From the NCBI GenBank assembly GCA_902780495.1, contig CACZFM010000001.1, positions 1 to 64,000 on the forward strand: a stretch of DNA of 64,000 bases, written 5' to 3'. Below, in pieces: positions 8,325-18,315 of the stretch (position 1 is its first letter; each line of letters opens with the position of its first letter). The translations under genes were made by a program, and so were the position numbers. This stretch comes from an uncultured Bacteroidales bacterium (lineage in GTDB: Bacteria > Bacteroidota > Bacteroidia > Bacteroidales > Paludibacteraceae). The notes beneath the pieces were generated by a model. The model was not told the DNA's origin. It was given only the letters and a program-made list of their open reading frames with translations, and did not search any database.

Positions 8325-9302
8325 TTAAGCAAAGTCTATGATATGATGGATGGAGATGATGCCGATTATCTCTTCCGTGTCAGGCGTTTCGGTCACAGCC
8401 AGTGTGGTGATATTGTATTTATCCATGATAGCCAACGCATCGCTTAACAGCGAATCCTGATGGATATGCTTGTAGGAGGGAGTCATAATCTCCCGCGCTG
8501 TGATATGAAGGTCATCGTACTTTTGAATGGCGCGCCGTAAATCTCCATCCGTTATTATACCGAGGCATTTTGCTTCGTGGCATAAATCTCCGTTCTCCTC
8601 GAACACCATCGTCATGCCAAGATGTTTGTCGGACATCTCATGCACCAAATCACGGAAAGGAGTGTTGATGCGAACACGTGGGACAGCCGTTGTCATGCAG
8701 TTTTTCACCCTTCCGAGTAGTTTCCTTCCGAGTGCTCCTCCGGGATGGTAAACGGCAAAATTCTCTGCACGGAATTTTCGTTTTTCCATCAGGCAGACCA
8801 ATAGCGCATCTCCCATCAGCAGTGTAGCAGTGGTGGATGTTGTTGGTGCTAACCCAAGCGGGCAGGCCTCTTTGTCCACATGTACGGAAAGAGTCAGGTC
8901 ACATAGTTGTGCCAATTTCGATTTGGGGTCACCGGTCATGGCTATCAACTTACAACCGATATTGCGCAGAGGAGCAACCACATTGATGATTTCGTTGGTC
9001 GACCCACTGTTACTGACCAACATTACGACATCCTTTTTATTGACCATCCCCAGATCACCGTGCACGGCTTCTGCGGCATTCACAAAGATGGATTCTGTGC
9101 CGGTGGAAGCGAATGAAGATGCCATTTTGTGGCCTATAATACCGGTTTTTCCGATACCCATTACCACCAATTGACCTTGACAGTGGTATATCATATCCAC
9201 CGCCTTGTCAAAACTATCGTCTATCGCATTGCCAAGTTTCTCAAATTCGGCAATTTCTTCTTTGAAGATGGCTTTTGCCCTTTCCGAATACGTATGTTGC
9301 AT
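8325..9302 (-). CDS. kdsD: D-arabinose 5-phosphate isomerase (KpsF/GutQ type)
   Basis: The enzyme interconverts ribulose 5-phosphate and arabinose 5-phosphate, the first step toward KDO of lipopolysaccharide. The 325-residue protein has an N-terminal SIS sugar-isomerase domain ('MGIGKTGIIGHKMASSFAST', 'SNSGSTNE') and two C-terminal CBS domains (from about residue 200). I chose the ATG at 9302 because the longer frame begins with TTG. This start lies five bases after the kdsA stop. It is directly downstream of kdsA, which consumes its product. Confidence 0.93.
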   Translation of the reverse strand: MQHTYSERAKAIFKEEIAEFEKLGNAIDDSFDKAVDMIYHCQGQLVVMGIGKTGIIGHKMASSFASTGTESIFVNAAEAVHGDLGMVNKKDVVMLVSNSGSTNEIINVVAPLRNIGCKLIAMTGDPKSKLAQLCDLTLSVHVDKEACPLGLAPTTSTTATLLMGDALLVCLMEKRKFRAENFAVYHPGGALGRKLLGRVKNCMTTAVPRVRINTPFRDLVHEMSDKHLGMTMVFEENGDLCHEAKCLGIITDGDLRRAIQKYDDLHITAREIMTPSYKHIHQDSLLSDALAIMDKYNITTLAVTETPDTEEIIGIISIHHIIDFA

Positions 9303-9307
9303 GTGTG

Positions 9308-10138
9308 TCAATCTCTTTTTTTGTCAAATGAATGCACCAGTTCGTGTATGCGTACCGCCTGCGAAAGCACATTATTGATATCGCTTAATCGTATCTGATT
9401 AGCAGCATCCGAGATGGCTTTTTCCGGATTGGGATGCACTTCCAGAAACAAACCGTCAACCCCGACTGCAAGAGCAGCACGTATGAGGTAAGGCACCATT
9501 TCACGGTTGCCTCCGGTCACGCCAGCTTGTGAACTGGGTTGCTGTACCGAATGCGTTGCATCGAAAACGACAGGATAACCCAAGCGACGCATTTCCACGA
9601 GTCCGGTCATATCCACCACGAGTCTGCCATAACCGAACGAAGAGCCTCGCTCGGTCAACCATATTCCTTGCCCGACAGGCAAATCCATCTCTTGGCGAAC
9701 GAGATTAATCTTGTCAACGGCGCCACGCATGTCCCAAGGTGCCATAAACTGACCTTTCTTAACATTCACTATTTTTCCTGTGCGTGCAGCCGCTTGCAAC
9801 AAATCGGTTTGACGGCTCAAAAATGCCGGAATCTGAAGGACATCCGCCACTTCCGCAACAGGCTGACACTGCCAACTTTCATGCACATCGGTTAATATAG
9901 GAAGGGAGAATTGGTTTTTTACTTCCTGCAGAATTTTCAATCCTTCTTCCATGCCGATACCACGGCATGACAAACTGGTGCGGTTGGCTTTGTCATAGGA
10001 AGATTTGAAATAGAATGGTAAATGCAACTCTTCCGTGACCCGTTTTAGCGTCTCGGCAGTTTGCATTACCATGTCCCTGTTTTCTATGGCACAAGGTCCT
10101 GCAATCAGAAAGAAATGTGGATTTTCAGTCGGGTTCAT
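9308..10138 (-). CDS. kdsA: 3-deoxy-8-phosphooctulonate synthase
   Basis: KdsA condenses phosphoenolpyruvate with arabinose 5-phosphate to KDO 8-phosphate in the cytoplasm. The ATG at 10138 gives 276 residues, the normal length, with the N-terminal 'FLIAGPCAIE', 'FKSSYDKANRTS' for phosphate binding, 'ILTDVHE' and 'FDATHSVQ'. The longer open frame has only coding remnants of the neighbouring gene. Its pairing with kdsD makes a KDO supply module. The stop codon of the upstream GH16-fold gene lies two bases before the start. Confidence 0.95.
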   Translation of the reverse strand: MNPTENPHFFLIAGPCAIENRDMVMQTAETLKRVTEELHLPFYFKSSYDKANRTSLSCRGIGMEEGLKILQEVKNQFSLPILTDVHESWQCQPVAEVADVLQIPAFLSRQTDLLQAAARTGKIVNVKKGQFMAPWDMRGAVDKINLVRQEMDLPVGQGIWLTERGSSFGYGRLVVDMTGLVEMRRLGYPVVFDATHSVQQPSSQAGVTGGNREMVPYLIRAALAVGVDGLFLEVHPNPEKAISDAANQIRLSDINNVLSQAVRIHELVHSFDKKRD

Positions 10139-10140
10139 TG

Positions 10141-11460
10141 TTAGTCTTGTGTGTATACGCGAACCCACGCCACGTTAAGTTTTCCTTCCGTGGGGCGTTG
10201 GTGTTCATCTATGAAAGACGAAATGGCAAGATATAGTTTCTCTTGTGGTATATTGTGCGAGGTACGATATACCTCAACATTATTGACATACCAGATGAGC
10301 TCTCTGTCGGTCCAACGCAAAGAATAGATATAATATGATTTGGGCGTTATACCACGGATTATTGTGCCATCAAAGCCTTTCTCTCCGTAATTGCCGACAG
10401 TGATATGTTTTCCGTTGTAGTGGAAGATACTAATGAGCGGAAGTTTCTTGTCTGAACCGAGCCATACGGCATGATGAATGTTACCTTCGATGCGTATTTT
10501 TGCCATGAAGACTCCTCCTTTTTGGCGGAATTGGTCAGCCGTTTGGATAATATCTCCGGTATAGTCAAAATCCTTGCTGACAAAGCCTTTCTTGGGATCC
10601 CAAGCCGGTGAGGTGGTCTTCTCTTTTTTGGTAAACAGACAGAGTTTATTGTCTACAGTACCGACATTTTTACCGCCATTGTTGGCTTGCTGTTCGTTCA
10701 CGAATGAGTGCTGCCGGAGCAGTTGGGGATTGTCGTAGGAAAAACCTGCCCGCCAAGCGGATTCATTCATCTTGTTCCAATCGAATTCATCGGTGAAAGT
10801 AGCCTTCATTTTTTGCATACGCTCAATCTCGTTGCGATCTTGACGGAGGTAGAAGATGATATCTGCCATTTCTGACAATCGTTTGAAGCGTACTTCCTGT
10901 TGATACTCATCCGTGGTTTTCCAACGACTTGGGTTACTCCAGAATGCGTGTTGCTGTTTGTATTCTGGTGTTGAGACTTCTTCCAGTAAAGCCTTGAAAC
11001 GTGCAGGCAATTTGGAGTCACGGTACTTGAGATAAGATTGATATTCCTTTGAATTTTCAAATGTTGCCATTTGTTTCAGTTCAAGAGAGTTGCGAACTTC
11101 TTTCGGGCTTTGAAGTTTTACATAATTTTCCGATTGACGGAATTTCAGGTAGTCCTTAAGTCGCTGGCTATTCTCAATCTCAATAAATTGCTGCAATTGT
11201 TTGTCGTGGAGCAATTCTTTGTATTGACGTATGGTTTCATACGTAGGAGTTTGTTTGTACTTAGTATGAGTGAGATTGTACTTCTTTTGTTGGAACTCTT
11301 TGCTTTCAATTGTTTTTTTGAGTTCAAGATACTCTTTCAATTCGGGCGATTGTTCCACTTGACGATAGCGCACAATACGCTCTTCGTCATCCATCATTTG
11401 GCGCTCCATCCGTTCTGTAGAATGAAGTCGGCCTGTTAGTTTTTTGAAAAACAGATTCAT
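10141..11460 (-). CDS. Coiled-coil repeat protein with C-terminal GH16-like jelly-roll domain
   Basis: This 439-residue protein has two parts. Residues 1-220 are highly charged and contain repeated Phe/Leu-Ser-Lys-Tyr-Leu units, such as 'SPELKEYLELKKT', 'SQRLKDYLKFRQS' and 'SKEYQSYLKYRDS'. Residues 250-439 look like a concanavalin-like GH16 domain, ending in the characteristic 'LNVAWVRVYTQD'. The GH16 catalytic signature ExDxxE is not visible; the corresponding region reads 'MAKIRIEGNIHHAVW'. The protein is therefore probably a binding rather than a hydrolysing module. No signal peptide is present. It sits just upstream of kdsA in the same run, hinting at envelope polysaccharides. The function is unknown. 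Confidence 0.7.
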   Translation of the reverse strand: MNLFFKKLTGRLHSTERMERQMMDDEERIVRYRQVEQSPELKEYLELKKTIESKEFQQKKYNLTHTKYKQTPTYETIRQYKELLHDKQLQQFIEIENSQRLKDYLKFRQSENYVKLQSPKEVRNSLELKQMATFENSKEYQSYLKYRDSKLPARFKALLEEVSTPEYKQQHAFWSNPSRWKTTDEYQQEVRFKRLSEMADIIFYLRQDRNEIERMQKMKATFTDEFDWNKMNESAWRAGFSYDNPQLLRQHSFVNEQQANNGGKNVGTVDNKLCLFTKKEKTTSPAWDPKKGFVSKDFDYTGDIIQTADQFRQKGGVFMAKIRIEGNIHHAVWLGSDKKLPLISIFHYNGKHITVGNYGEKGFDGTIIRGITPKSYYIYSLRWTDRELIWYVNNVEVYRTSHNIPQEKLYLAISSFIDEHQRPTEGKLNVAWVRVYTQD

Positions 11461-11472
11461 AAAAATGTTGTT

Positions 11473-12057
11473 TTATGGTTGTTGACTTGCTAATTGTATT
11501 TTTCGTTCATGCGCGGTCTGTATCTCCTGCAAAGAGGCGAACAATTCCGCCATGGTTTCTACAAATATGGGAGAATATTGCTCTTGCTGAGGAAGGAAAC
11601 GAAGTTCCTTCATGTGTGCTATTTCTGCGCGTAAACCGGTATAAAATCCTTTATAATCAAGGACTAAGGTGGGTTTCTTGTGTTCACCGATCGTTCCACT
11701 GGAAATAACATCAAACATTTCGTCCAATGTGCCAAAACTGCCGGGTAGGCACACGAAACAATCTGCTATTTCGCGCATTAGGTGTTTTCGGTCGCACAGA
11801 TTGCCCACTTCATAGAACTCGTCGCAATTACCGGCTTTTCGTCCGGAATGAATAATCCGTTCCGGTATCACCCCTATGACATATCCTCCTGCTTCTTTCG
11901 CTGCATTGCTTACTCTGCTCATCAATCCACCGGTGGCACCGCCATATACCAAACGATAAGCGTGCTCCCCAAGCCAAGTCCCCAACTCCTTTCCAAGAGC
12001 GAGATATTCATCAGGGATGGCATCTTTAGCCGAGCAATATACAGCAACAGTCATCAT
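11473..12057 (-). CDS. LOG family protein (nucleotide 5'-monophosphate phosphoribohydrolase-like)
   Basis: This 194-residue Rossmann-fold protein of the LOG (formerly 'lysine decarboxylase') family has 'VYGGATGGLMSRVSNAA' near the N-terminus. It also has 'PGSFGTLDEMFD', a variant of the PGGxGTxxE catalytic motif with Ser in place of the second Gly. Family members cleave the N-glycosidic bond of nucleoside monophosphates, including cytokinin precursors. It starts four bases after the gyrB stop codon. Two adjacent Met codons (12057 and 12054) are possible starts. Confidence 0.88.
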   Translation of the reverse strand: MMTVAVYCSAKDAIPDEYLALGKELGTWLGEHAYRLVYGGATGGLMSRVSNAAKEAGGYVIGVIPERIIHSGRKAGNCDEFYEVGNLCDRKHLMREIADCFVCLPGSFGTLDEMFDVISSGTIGEHKKPTLVLDYKGFYTGLRAEIAHMKELRFLPQQEQYSPIFVETMAELFASLQEIQTAHERKIQLASQQP

Positions 12058-12060
12058 TGA

Positions 12061-14073
<2,013 letters not shown>

Positions 14074-14170
14074 TTATGGTTGTATTATAATATATTCGTT
14101 AGTCCCAAAGATCCCACCATTTCGGTGATGACCTTATTATAAATCGCGCACGCGGGCACGAAAGAACATG

Positions 14171-14201
14171 CAAAGGTACTGCTTTTTATTTATATATGCA
14201 A
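14171..14201 (-). promoter_or_regulatory. gyrB promoter
   Basis: On the minus strand TTG (complement of 14199-14201) is followed after 20 nt by TACCTTTG (complement of 14171-14178). The leader to the gyrB ATG is about 95 nt and is AT-rich. Confidence 0.8.
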
Positions 14202-14231
14202 GTATTTTACCAAGAAAAATAAGAGAAACTG

Positions 14232-14660
14232 CTATTTTTCGCAAATTTCTTCGTACGTATAACCTCTTTGTAACAGAAAACGAATAATTTTTTGAGGATT
14301 ATCTCCTTTTTTTAGGGCATAGAGATGTTGTAAATTTTTGTGATAAACGGCTTCATCTATATTTTGTAAAGCATGGTCAATGATAGTGTCTTCAATGTGT
14401 TTGCTTTGCAGGGCGGCACGTATTTTTATGCGCCCCCAAGATTGATACGCCACCTTATCATGTACAAAGGCATTACAATAACGTTCATGGTTCAGGAAGT
14501 TATTGTTACGAAGATAGGTAATGATATTTTCGTGGTGTTCTTTGGGAATTCCCCACTGAAAAAGTTTTGCCAATACATCTACTTCCGCCCGTTCAGCTTG
14601 AACACAATAACGGGCTGTTTTTTCAATAGAGGCATCCAAAGACCATTCGTTCCTTTCCAT
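14232..14660 (-). CDS. recX: Regulatory protein RecX
   Basis: RecX modulates RecA filaments. The ATG at 14660 gives 142 residues composed almost wholly of helices in the three-helix-repeat manner of RecX, including 'RYCVQAERAEVDVLAKLFQWG', 'FVHDKVAYQSWGRIKIRAAL' and a C-terminal 'FLLQRGYTYEEICE'. The start overlaps the 3' end of prmC by 38 bases. No recA is in the window. Confidence 0.85.
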   Translation of the reverse strand: MERNEWSLDASIEKTARYCVQAERAEVDVLAKLFQWGIPKEHHENIITYLRNNNFLNHERYCNAFVHDKVAYQSWGRIKIRAALQSKHIEDTIIDHALQNIDEAVYHKNLQHLYALKKGDNPQKIIRFLLQRGYTYEEICEK

Positions 14661-15432
14661 ACATATCAGATTTGATGATGGTTTGCGTATATCCAATCTC
14701 CTGCAGGCAACGTGCTGTTTCGTGCGCCAAGTGTTCATTCACCTCAAAATAGAGTCGTTTGGCAATTTTTCGTTCGGCAATGCGACGATAAAAAAGCAAG
14801 GGATCATCGTCACTGACGAATAATGCTTTATCAGGTTCATAATCCAAAACATTGCGATTCATGCTCTCTTTTTCGCTATTTAAGATATAGGGTGGGTTGC
14901 TAACGACCACGTCATAGGTGTCCAACGTTTCATTTCCGAGAATATCCATGCATAACCAATTAAGTATGACTTCATTCTTTTTTGCATTCCGTTGTGCCAC
15001 CTCTAAGGCCTGGGGACTTACATCCAACGCCGTAATATCCCAATTCGGGCGATCCTTTTTTAGGGCTACTGCGATACAACCCGATCCGGTTCCTATATCC
15101 AAGATGCGAAGTGTTTTGTCCTGACAGTCAGTTTCTACCCAGTCTACCAATTCGGCTGTCTCAGAGCGAGGAATCAAAGTGGCAGGTGATACGTTCAGGT
15201 CCAATCCTCTCCAAAGTGTATGCCCGAAAATGTATTGTATAGGTTCTCCTCGTTCCAGCCGCAGAAGAATCTGCTCAATTTCGTCAACAGGGGGCATAAT
15301 GTCGCGGAGCAATATTTCTGTCCTGTTCAAATGGTATACTTCTTCCATTATCCAGAAAGCCATTTCTCGAGCCTCTTGTTCCCCATAAAGCGGAGAGAGA
15401 CGATTGGTAATATGAAACAATGTTGGATTCAT
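14623..15432 (-). CDS. prmC: Release factor glutamine methyltransferase PrmC
   Basis: PrmC N5-methylates the Gln of the GGQ motif in RF1/RF2. I chose the ATG at 15432 (269 residues) because it overlaps the stop of the upstream radical SAM gene as ATGA. The helical N-terminal domain is followed by a SAM-binding fold with 'ILDIGTGSGCIAVAL' and the catalytic 'VVSNPPYI'. It is followed closely by recX in the same run. Confidence 0.93.
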   Translation of the reverse strand: MNPTLFHITNRLSPLYGEQEAREMAFWIMEEVYHLNRTEILLRDIMPPVDEIEQILLRLERGEPIQYIFGHTLWRGLDLNVSPATLIPRSETAELVDWVETDCQDKTLRILDIGTGSGCIAVALKKDRPNWDITALDVSPQALEVAQRNAKKNEVILNWLCMDILGNETLDTYDVVVSNPPYILNSEKESMNRNVLDYEPDKALFVSDDDPLLFYRRIAERKIAKRLYFEVNEHLAHETARCLQEIGYTQTIIKSDMYGKERMVFGCLY

Positions 15433-16406
15433 TCCGTGCAGTTCTGACAAATAGGGAAGGGATATGAATTGGAGAATACGGTTTCTCGAAAGTGTTCGGC
15501 GACTTTACTTTGCCAGCAATCTTTCAGACTTTGTTCTGCGATATTGCCAAAACGATATTGTCCGTTTTTGTCGAAACAGCAAGGGAGTACATCTCCATTG
15601 GCATTGATGACGCATCCTGTCATAAGCCTTCGGCAGATGCTCTTGTTTTTTTGCAAGCGGTTTCGCGGATGGTATTTTCCATCATTTCCCAATGTGTAAC
15701 GGCAGTATGCAGAATCGGAAGGCATGAGGGGATTCCCATTGGTATAATCGTAGAACTGTGCCGTCTTAAAAGTAAGTCGGTCTGCCCCCATTTTCTTGTA
15801 ATCGCGTCGAAAGAGATTCCACTCATGTTCATTGCTTTTTAGAAGGAGGCATTGCAGTTCAATGGTTGTTGATTGTTGAAGTTCAGTCTTGGCTTCACGG
15901 AGATATTTTAATCCTTCCAGTGTCCGTTGTAAACTTCCTCCCTTTCGATATGCAGTATAACTTTCCTCGGTCAGCCCGTCAAGTGAAACAATTATTCGGT
16001 TTAATCCTGCTGCAATAAGGTCATGCGCCAATGTGCGTGTCAATGATTGGGCATTCGTGGAAACGATGGTGTAGATATGCCTTTCCCGTGCTTCCCGAAT
16101 CATATCCGGCAACTGCGGATTCAGAAGAGGTTCGCCTTGAAAGAAGAACTGAATGGTATGTATCCACAAGCAGGATTCTTGTAGCAGTTTCAGATAAAGA
16201 GCCATTGGCATCAGTGCGTGCTGATGTCTCTCTCTTCCTGCTTGTCCAACGGGACATTCGGGACAGCGCAACTGGCAGTAATTGGCAGGTTCTATGCTAA
16301 GAAAAGTGGGAAAGTGTTTGAAATGCTTTATGCCGACTTTTCTTAGTATCCAATCCGTTTCTGCCCGTAATAGGTTGATAGTTCTATTTACAAGGAATTT
16401 TGTCAA
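15429..16406 (-). CDS. Radical SAM/SPASM domain protein
   Basis: This 325-residue protein has the radical SAM cluster motif CxxxCxxC in 'CQLRCPEC' (near residue 44) and a C-terminal SPASM region with 'NANGDVLPCCFDKNG' and 'ICQNC'. It has no PqqD/RRE-like N-terminus and no small peptide gene nearby, unlike the radical SAM gene at 37.7 kb. The start is a TTG at 16406 that overlaps rpiB by 23 bases; no ATG precedes the CxxxCxxC motif. Its substrate is unknown. Confidence 0.8.
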   Translation of the reverse strand: MTKFLVNRTINLLRAETDWILRKVGIKHFKHFPTFLSIEPANYCQLRCPECPVGQAGRERHQHALMPMALYLKLLQESCLWIHTIQFFFQGEPLLNPQLPDMIREARERHIYTIVSTNAQSLTRTLAHDLIAAGLNRIIVSLDGLTEESYTAYRKGGSLQRTLEGLKYLREAKTELQQSTTIELQCLLLKSNEHEWNLFRRDYKKMGADRLTFKTAQFYDYTNGNPLMPSDSAYCRYTLGNDGKYHPRNRLQKNKSICRRLMTGCVINANGDVLPCCFDKNGQYRFGNIAEQSLKDCWQSKVAEHFRETVFSNSYPFPICQNCTE

Positions 16407-16815
16407 TGCGCCGTTGGTGACGACCTCCTTCGAAACCGGTGGTCAAGAATTGTTCTACGATGTGGATTGCAAGGTCTGAAGAAATGTAGTTTGCCGGTAA
16501 GCCGAGTACGTTGGCGTTGTTGTGCCTGCGTGCAAAATCCGCTAACGGCACATCCCAACAAAGGGCAGCGCGGATGCCTTGATGATGGTTCATGGTCATC
16601 GTGATGCCGTTACCGGTTGAGCAGATGGCTATTCCGCAATCATGTTTTCCTGCTTCGATGGCGGTGGCCAGCGGATGGGCAAAATCAGGATAGTCGCAAC
16701 TATCCGTGGAGTAGCAACCGTAATCTTGTGTTTCATGACCATGCTCATGTAGCCAACTTATCACCAGTTGCTTGAGATGATATCCGGCATGGTCGCTTGC
16801 GAGTCCGATATTCAT
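16384..16815 (-). CDS. rpiB: Ribose 5-phosphate isomerase B
   Basis: RpiB interconverts ribose 5-phosphate and ribulose 5-phosphate, the latter being the substrate of KdsD. The 143-residue length is typical. It has 'GLASDHAGYHLK' at the N-terminus, the catalytic Cys in 'GIAICSTGNGI', and 'RHNNANVLGLPA'. It is the second gene after queG in a tight minus-strand run. Confidence 0.95.
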   Translation of the reverse strand: MNIGLASDHAGYHLKQLVISWLHEHGHETQDYGCYSTDSCDYPDFAHPLATAIEAGKHDCGIAICSTGNGITMTMNHHQGIRAALCWDVPLADFARRHNNANVLGLPANYISSDLAIHIVEQFLTTGFEGGRHQRRIDKIPCK

Positions 16816-16835
16816 GTTCTTTAGTTATTTATTTA

Positions 16836-17528
16836 TCAATACATGTTCTGTTTTCTATTGTAAGGGCATACCTGCTGGCAGACGGTACATTTGTGTGTTT
16901 CGTACGCCAGGCATTTTCGTGCATCCCACACATCCAGACCCAATGCCCCCCGTATGCAATGGTCGATGCATACCCGGCATTCTCCACATCCGGATTGTAC
17001 TTTAGGAGAGTCTGCGGGATCCATATCTGTCACATCACATCCGATGACCAGTTCTCCGAGATGTACCAGACTTCCCAAGTCAGGATGAATGAATTGGCGG
17101 TTTCTGCCAATGAACCCAAGGCCTGCCATTACCGCCCATTTCCGTTCCAGCACGGGTGCCGAGTCACAGAAGATGTGTTGTGTCGGTAAAGGGATATTGC
17201 CAAGTTGCGCTTCCAGTTGGTAGAGCAAACTTTTAATGGTTCGATGGTAATCGTGCCCGCATTTGTTGTAGTGCAAAAGGACAACAATCACCCATTGTGC
17301 TCCTGGTACCAGTTGGCGGATATCGTATCTTTTCTCGGTGTTGCGCTCCAAATAGGTCATATTGCCGTGTAGCCCCTGTGCAATCCATCGTTCCATGAAC
17401 GTGGCATCCTCGTCGAGGCGTCCGGCAGGTGCAATTCCGCATGCATCAAATCCGACTTCGCGGGCACATTGCTGTATGTGTTTCCAACTAAGCACTTGGT
17501 TTGCTATATGATTATCCAAAGTGGCCAT
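16836..17528 (-). CDS. queG: Short epoxyqueuosine reductase-like protein QueG
   Basis: QueG reduces epoxyqueuosine to queuosine in tRNA using a cobalamin and two 4Fe-4S clusters. Visible are 'GNMTYLERN', the 'HYNKCGHDYH' segment, the conserved Asp in 'FCDSAPVLERKWAVMAGLG', and two cluster motifs, 'CGECRVCIDHC' and 'CTVCQQVCPYN'. At 230 residues it ends right after the second cluster and lacks the C-terminal HEAT-repeat part of long QueG proteins. Clean motifs and a good promoter argue against decay, so it may be a naturally short form. Confidence 0.88.
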   Translation of the reverse strand: MATLDNHIANQVLSWKHIQQCAREVGFDACGIAPAGRLDEDATFMERWIAQGLHGNMTYLERNTEKRYDIRQLVPGAQWVIVVLLHYNKCGHDYHRTIKSLLYQLEAQLGNIPLPTQHIFCDSAPVLERKWAVMAGLGFIGRNRQFIHPDLGSLVHLGELVIGCDVTDMDPADSPKVQSGCGECRVCIDHCIRGALGLDVWDARKCLAYETHKCTVCQQVCPYNRKQNMY

Positions 17529-17547
17529 TTTTCAACATTTCAAGGTG

Positions 17548-17579
17548 CAAAGGTATAATTTTTCGGGCAAATATGCAAA
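17548..17579 (-). promoter_or_regulatory. queG promoter
   Basis: On the minus strand TTTG (complement of 17576-17579) is followed after 20 nt by TACCTTTG (complement of 17548-17555), about 20 bases before the queG ATG. It is back to back with the efp promoter on the other strand. Confidence 0.85.
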
Positions 17580-17604
17580 TTTTTTGCACTAAATATCCAA
17601 ATTA

Positions 17605-17636
17605 TTTGTGTATTCCAATTATTTTGTGTACCTTTG
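17605..17636 (+). promoter_or_regulatory. efp promoter
   Basis: TTTG at 17605-17608, a 20-nt spacer and TACCTTTG at 17629-17636 match the consensus. The efp ATG lies 38 bases downstream. Confidence 0.88.
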
Positions 17637-17674
17637 CAGCCGCAATAGTATGAACATACATAAAATTCCTTATT

Positions 17675-18238
17675 ATGATAAACTCACAAGACATTAAGAA
17701 TGGCGTTTGCATCCGTATGGACGGACGTCTGTATTTTGTAGTGGAATTTCTCCATGTGAAACCTGGAAAGGGCAATACGATTATGCGTGTTAAATTCAAA
17801 GATGTGGTTGATGGCCGTGTTCTGGAGCGTCGTTTCAATATCGGCGAGAAACTGGAAGATGTCCGTGTAGAGCGTCGTCCGTATCAGTATCTCTACCAGG
17901 AAGGTGACGATTACATCTTTATGAATCAAGAAACCTTTGAACAGATACCTATTGCACACGATTTGATTACCGGTGTTGATTTCCTGAAAGAAGGATTCAT
18001 CTGCGATGTAGTCAGCGATGCAAGTACCGACACTGTTCTCTTTGCAGAACTGCCCACTAAAGTGGAATTGGCTGTTGCCTATACGGAACCGGGTCTCAAG
18101 GGCGATACGGCCACCAACACCCTGAAGCCTGCAAAATTGGAAACCGGTGCCGAAATCCGTGTGCCTCTTTTCATTAACGAAGGCGAAATTATCCGCGTGG
18201 ATACCCGCGATGGAAGCTATTGCGAACGTGTTCGTTAA
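17675..18238 (+). CDS. efp: Translation elongation factor P
   Basis: EF-P rescues ribosomes stalled at polyproline stretches. The 187-residue length is canonical, with a KOW-like N-domain and two OB folds. The modified loop reads 'HVKPGKGN', so a Lys occupies the tip, as in the E. coli-type loop rather than the Arg type. The C-terminal signature '[15 protein letters not shown]' is present. It is monocistronic, with its own promoter and a hairpin terminator at 18268-18304. No EpmA, EpmB or EarP is seen in the window. Confidence 0.97.
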   Translation: MINSQDIKNGVCIRMDGRLYFVVEFLHVKPGKGNTIMRVKFKDVVDGRVLERRFNIGEKLEDVRVERRPYQYLYQEGDDYIFMNQETFEQIPIAHDLITGVDFLKEGFICDVVSDASTDTVLFAELPTKVELAVAYTEPGLKGDTATNTLKPAKLETGAEIRVPLFINEGEIIRVDTRDGSYCERVR

Positions 18239-18267
18239 TGCCGGATAGTTGAGAAGGCTTATTAAAC

Positions 18268-18304
18268 AAAGTGGCAGTGTCGATAAAGGAGATTGCCACT
18301 TTTT
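18268..18304. terminator. Bidirectional terminator between efp and parC
   Basis: The stem AAAGTGGCA (18268-18276) pairs with TGCCACTTT (18294-18302) around a 17-nt loop and runs into a T tract on the plus strand and an A/T tract on the minus strand. It lies between the convergent efp and parC genes. Confidence 0.8.
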
Positions 18305-18315
18305 ATTTGCCTATA

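Noticed and set aside
11145-11439. Overlapping frames within the repeat part of the GH16-fold gene
   Set aside because: They arise from the low-complexity coding repeats in other frames.
14623-15450. Longer prmC start at 15450
   Set aside because: The ATG at 15432 overlaps the upstream stop as ATGA and gives the usual N-terminus.
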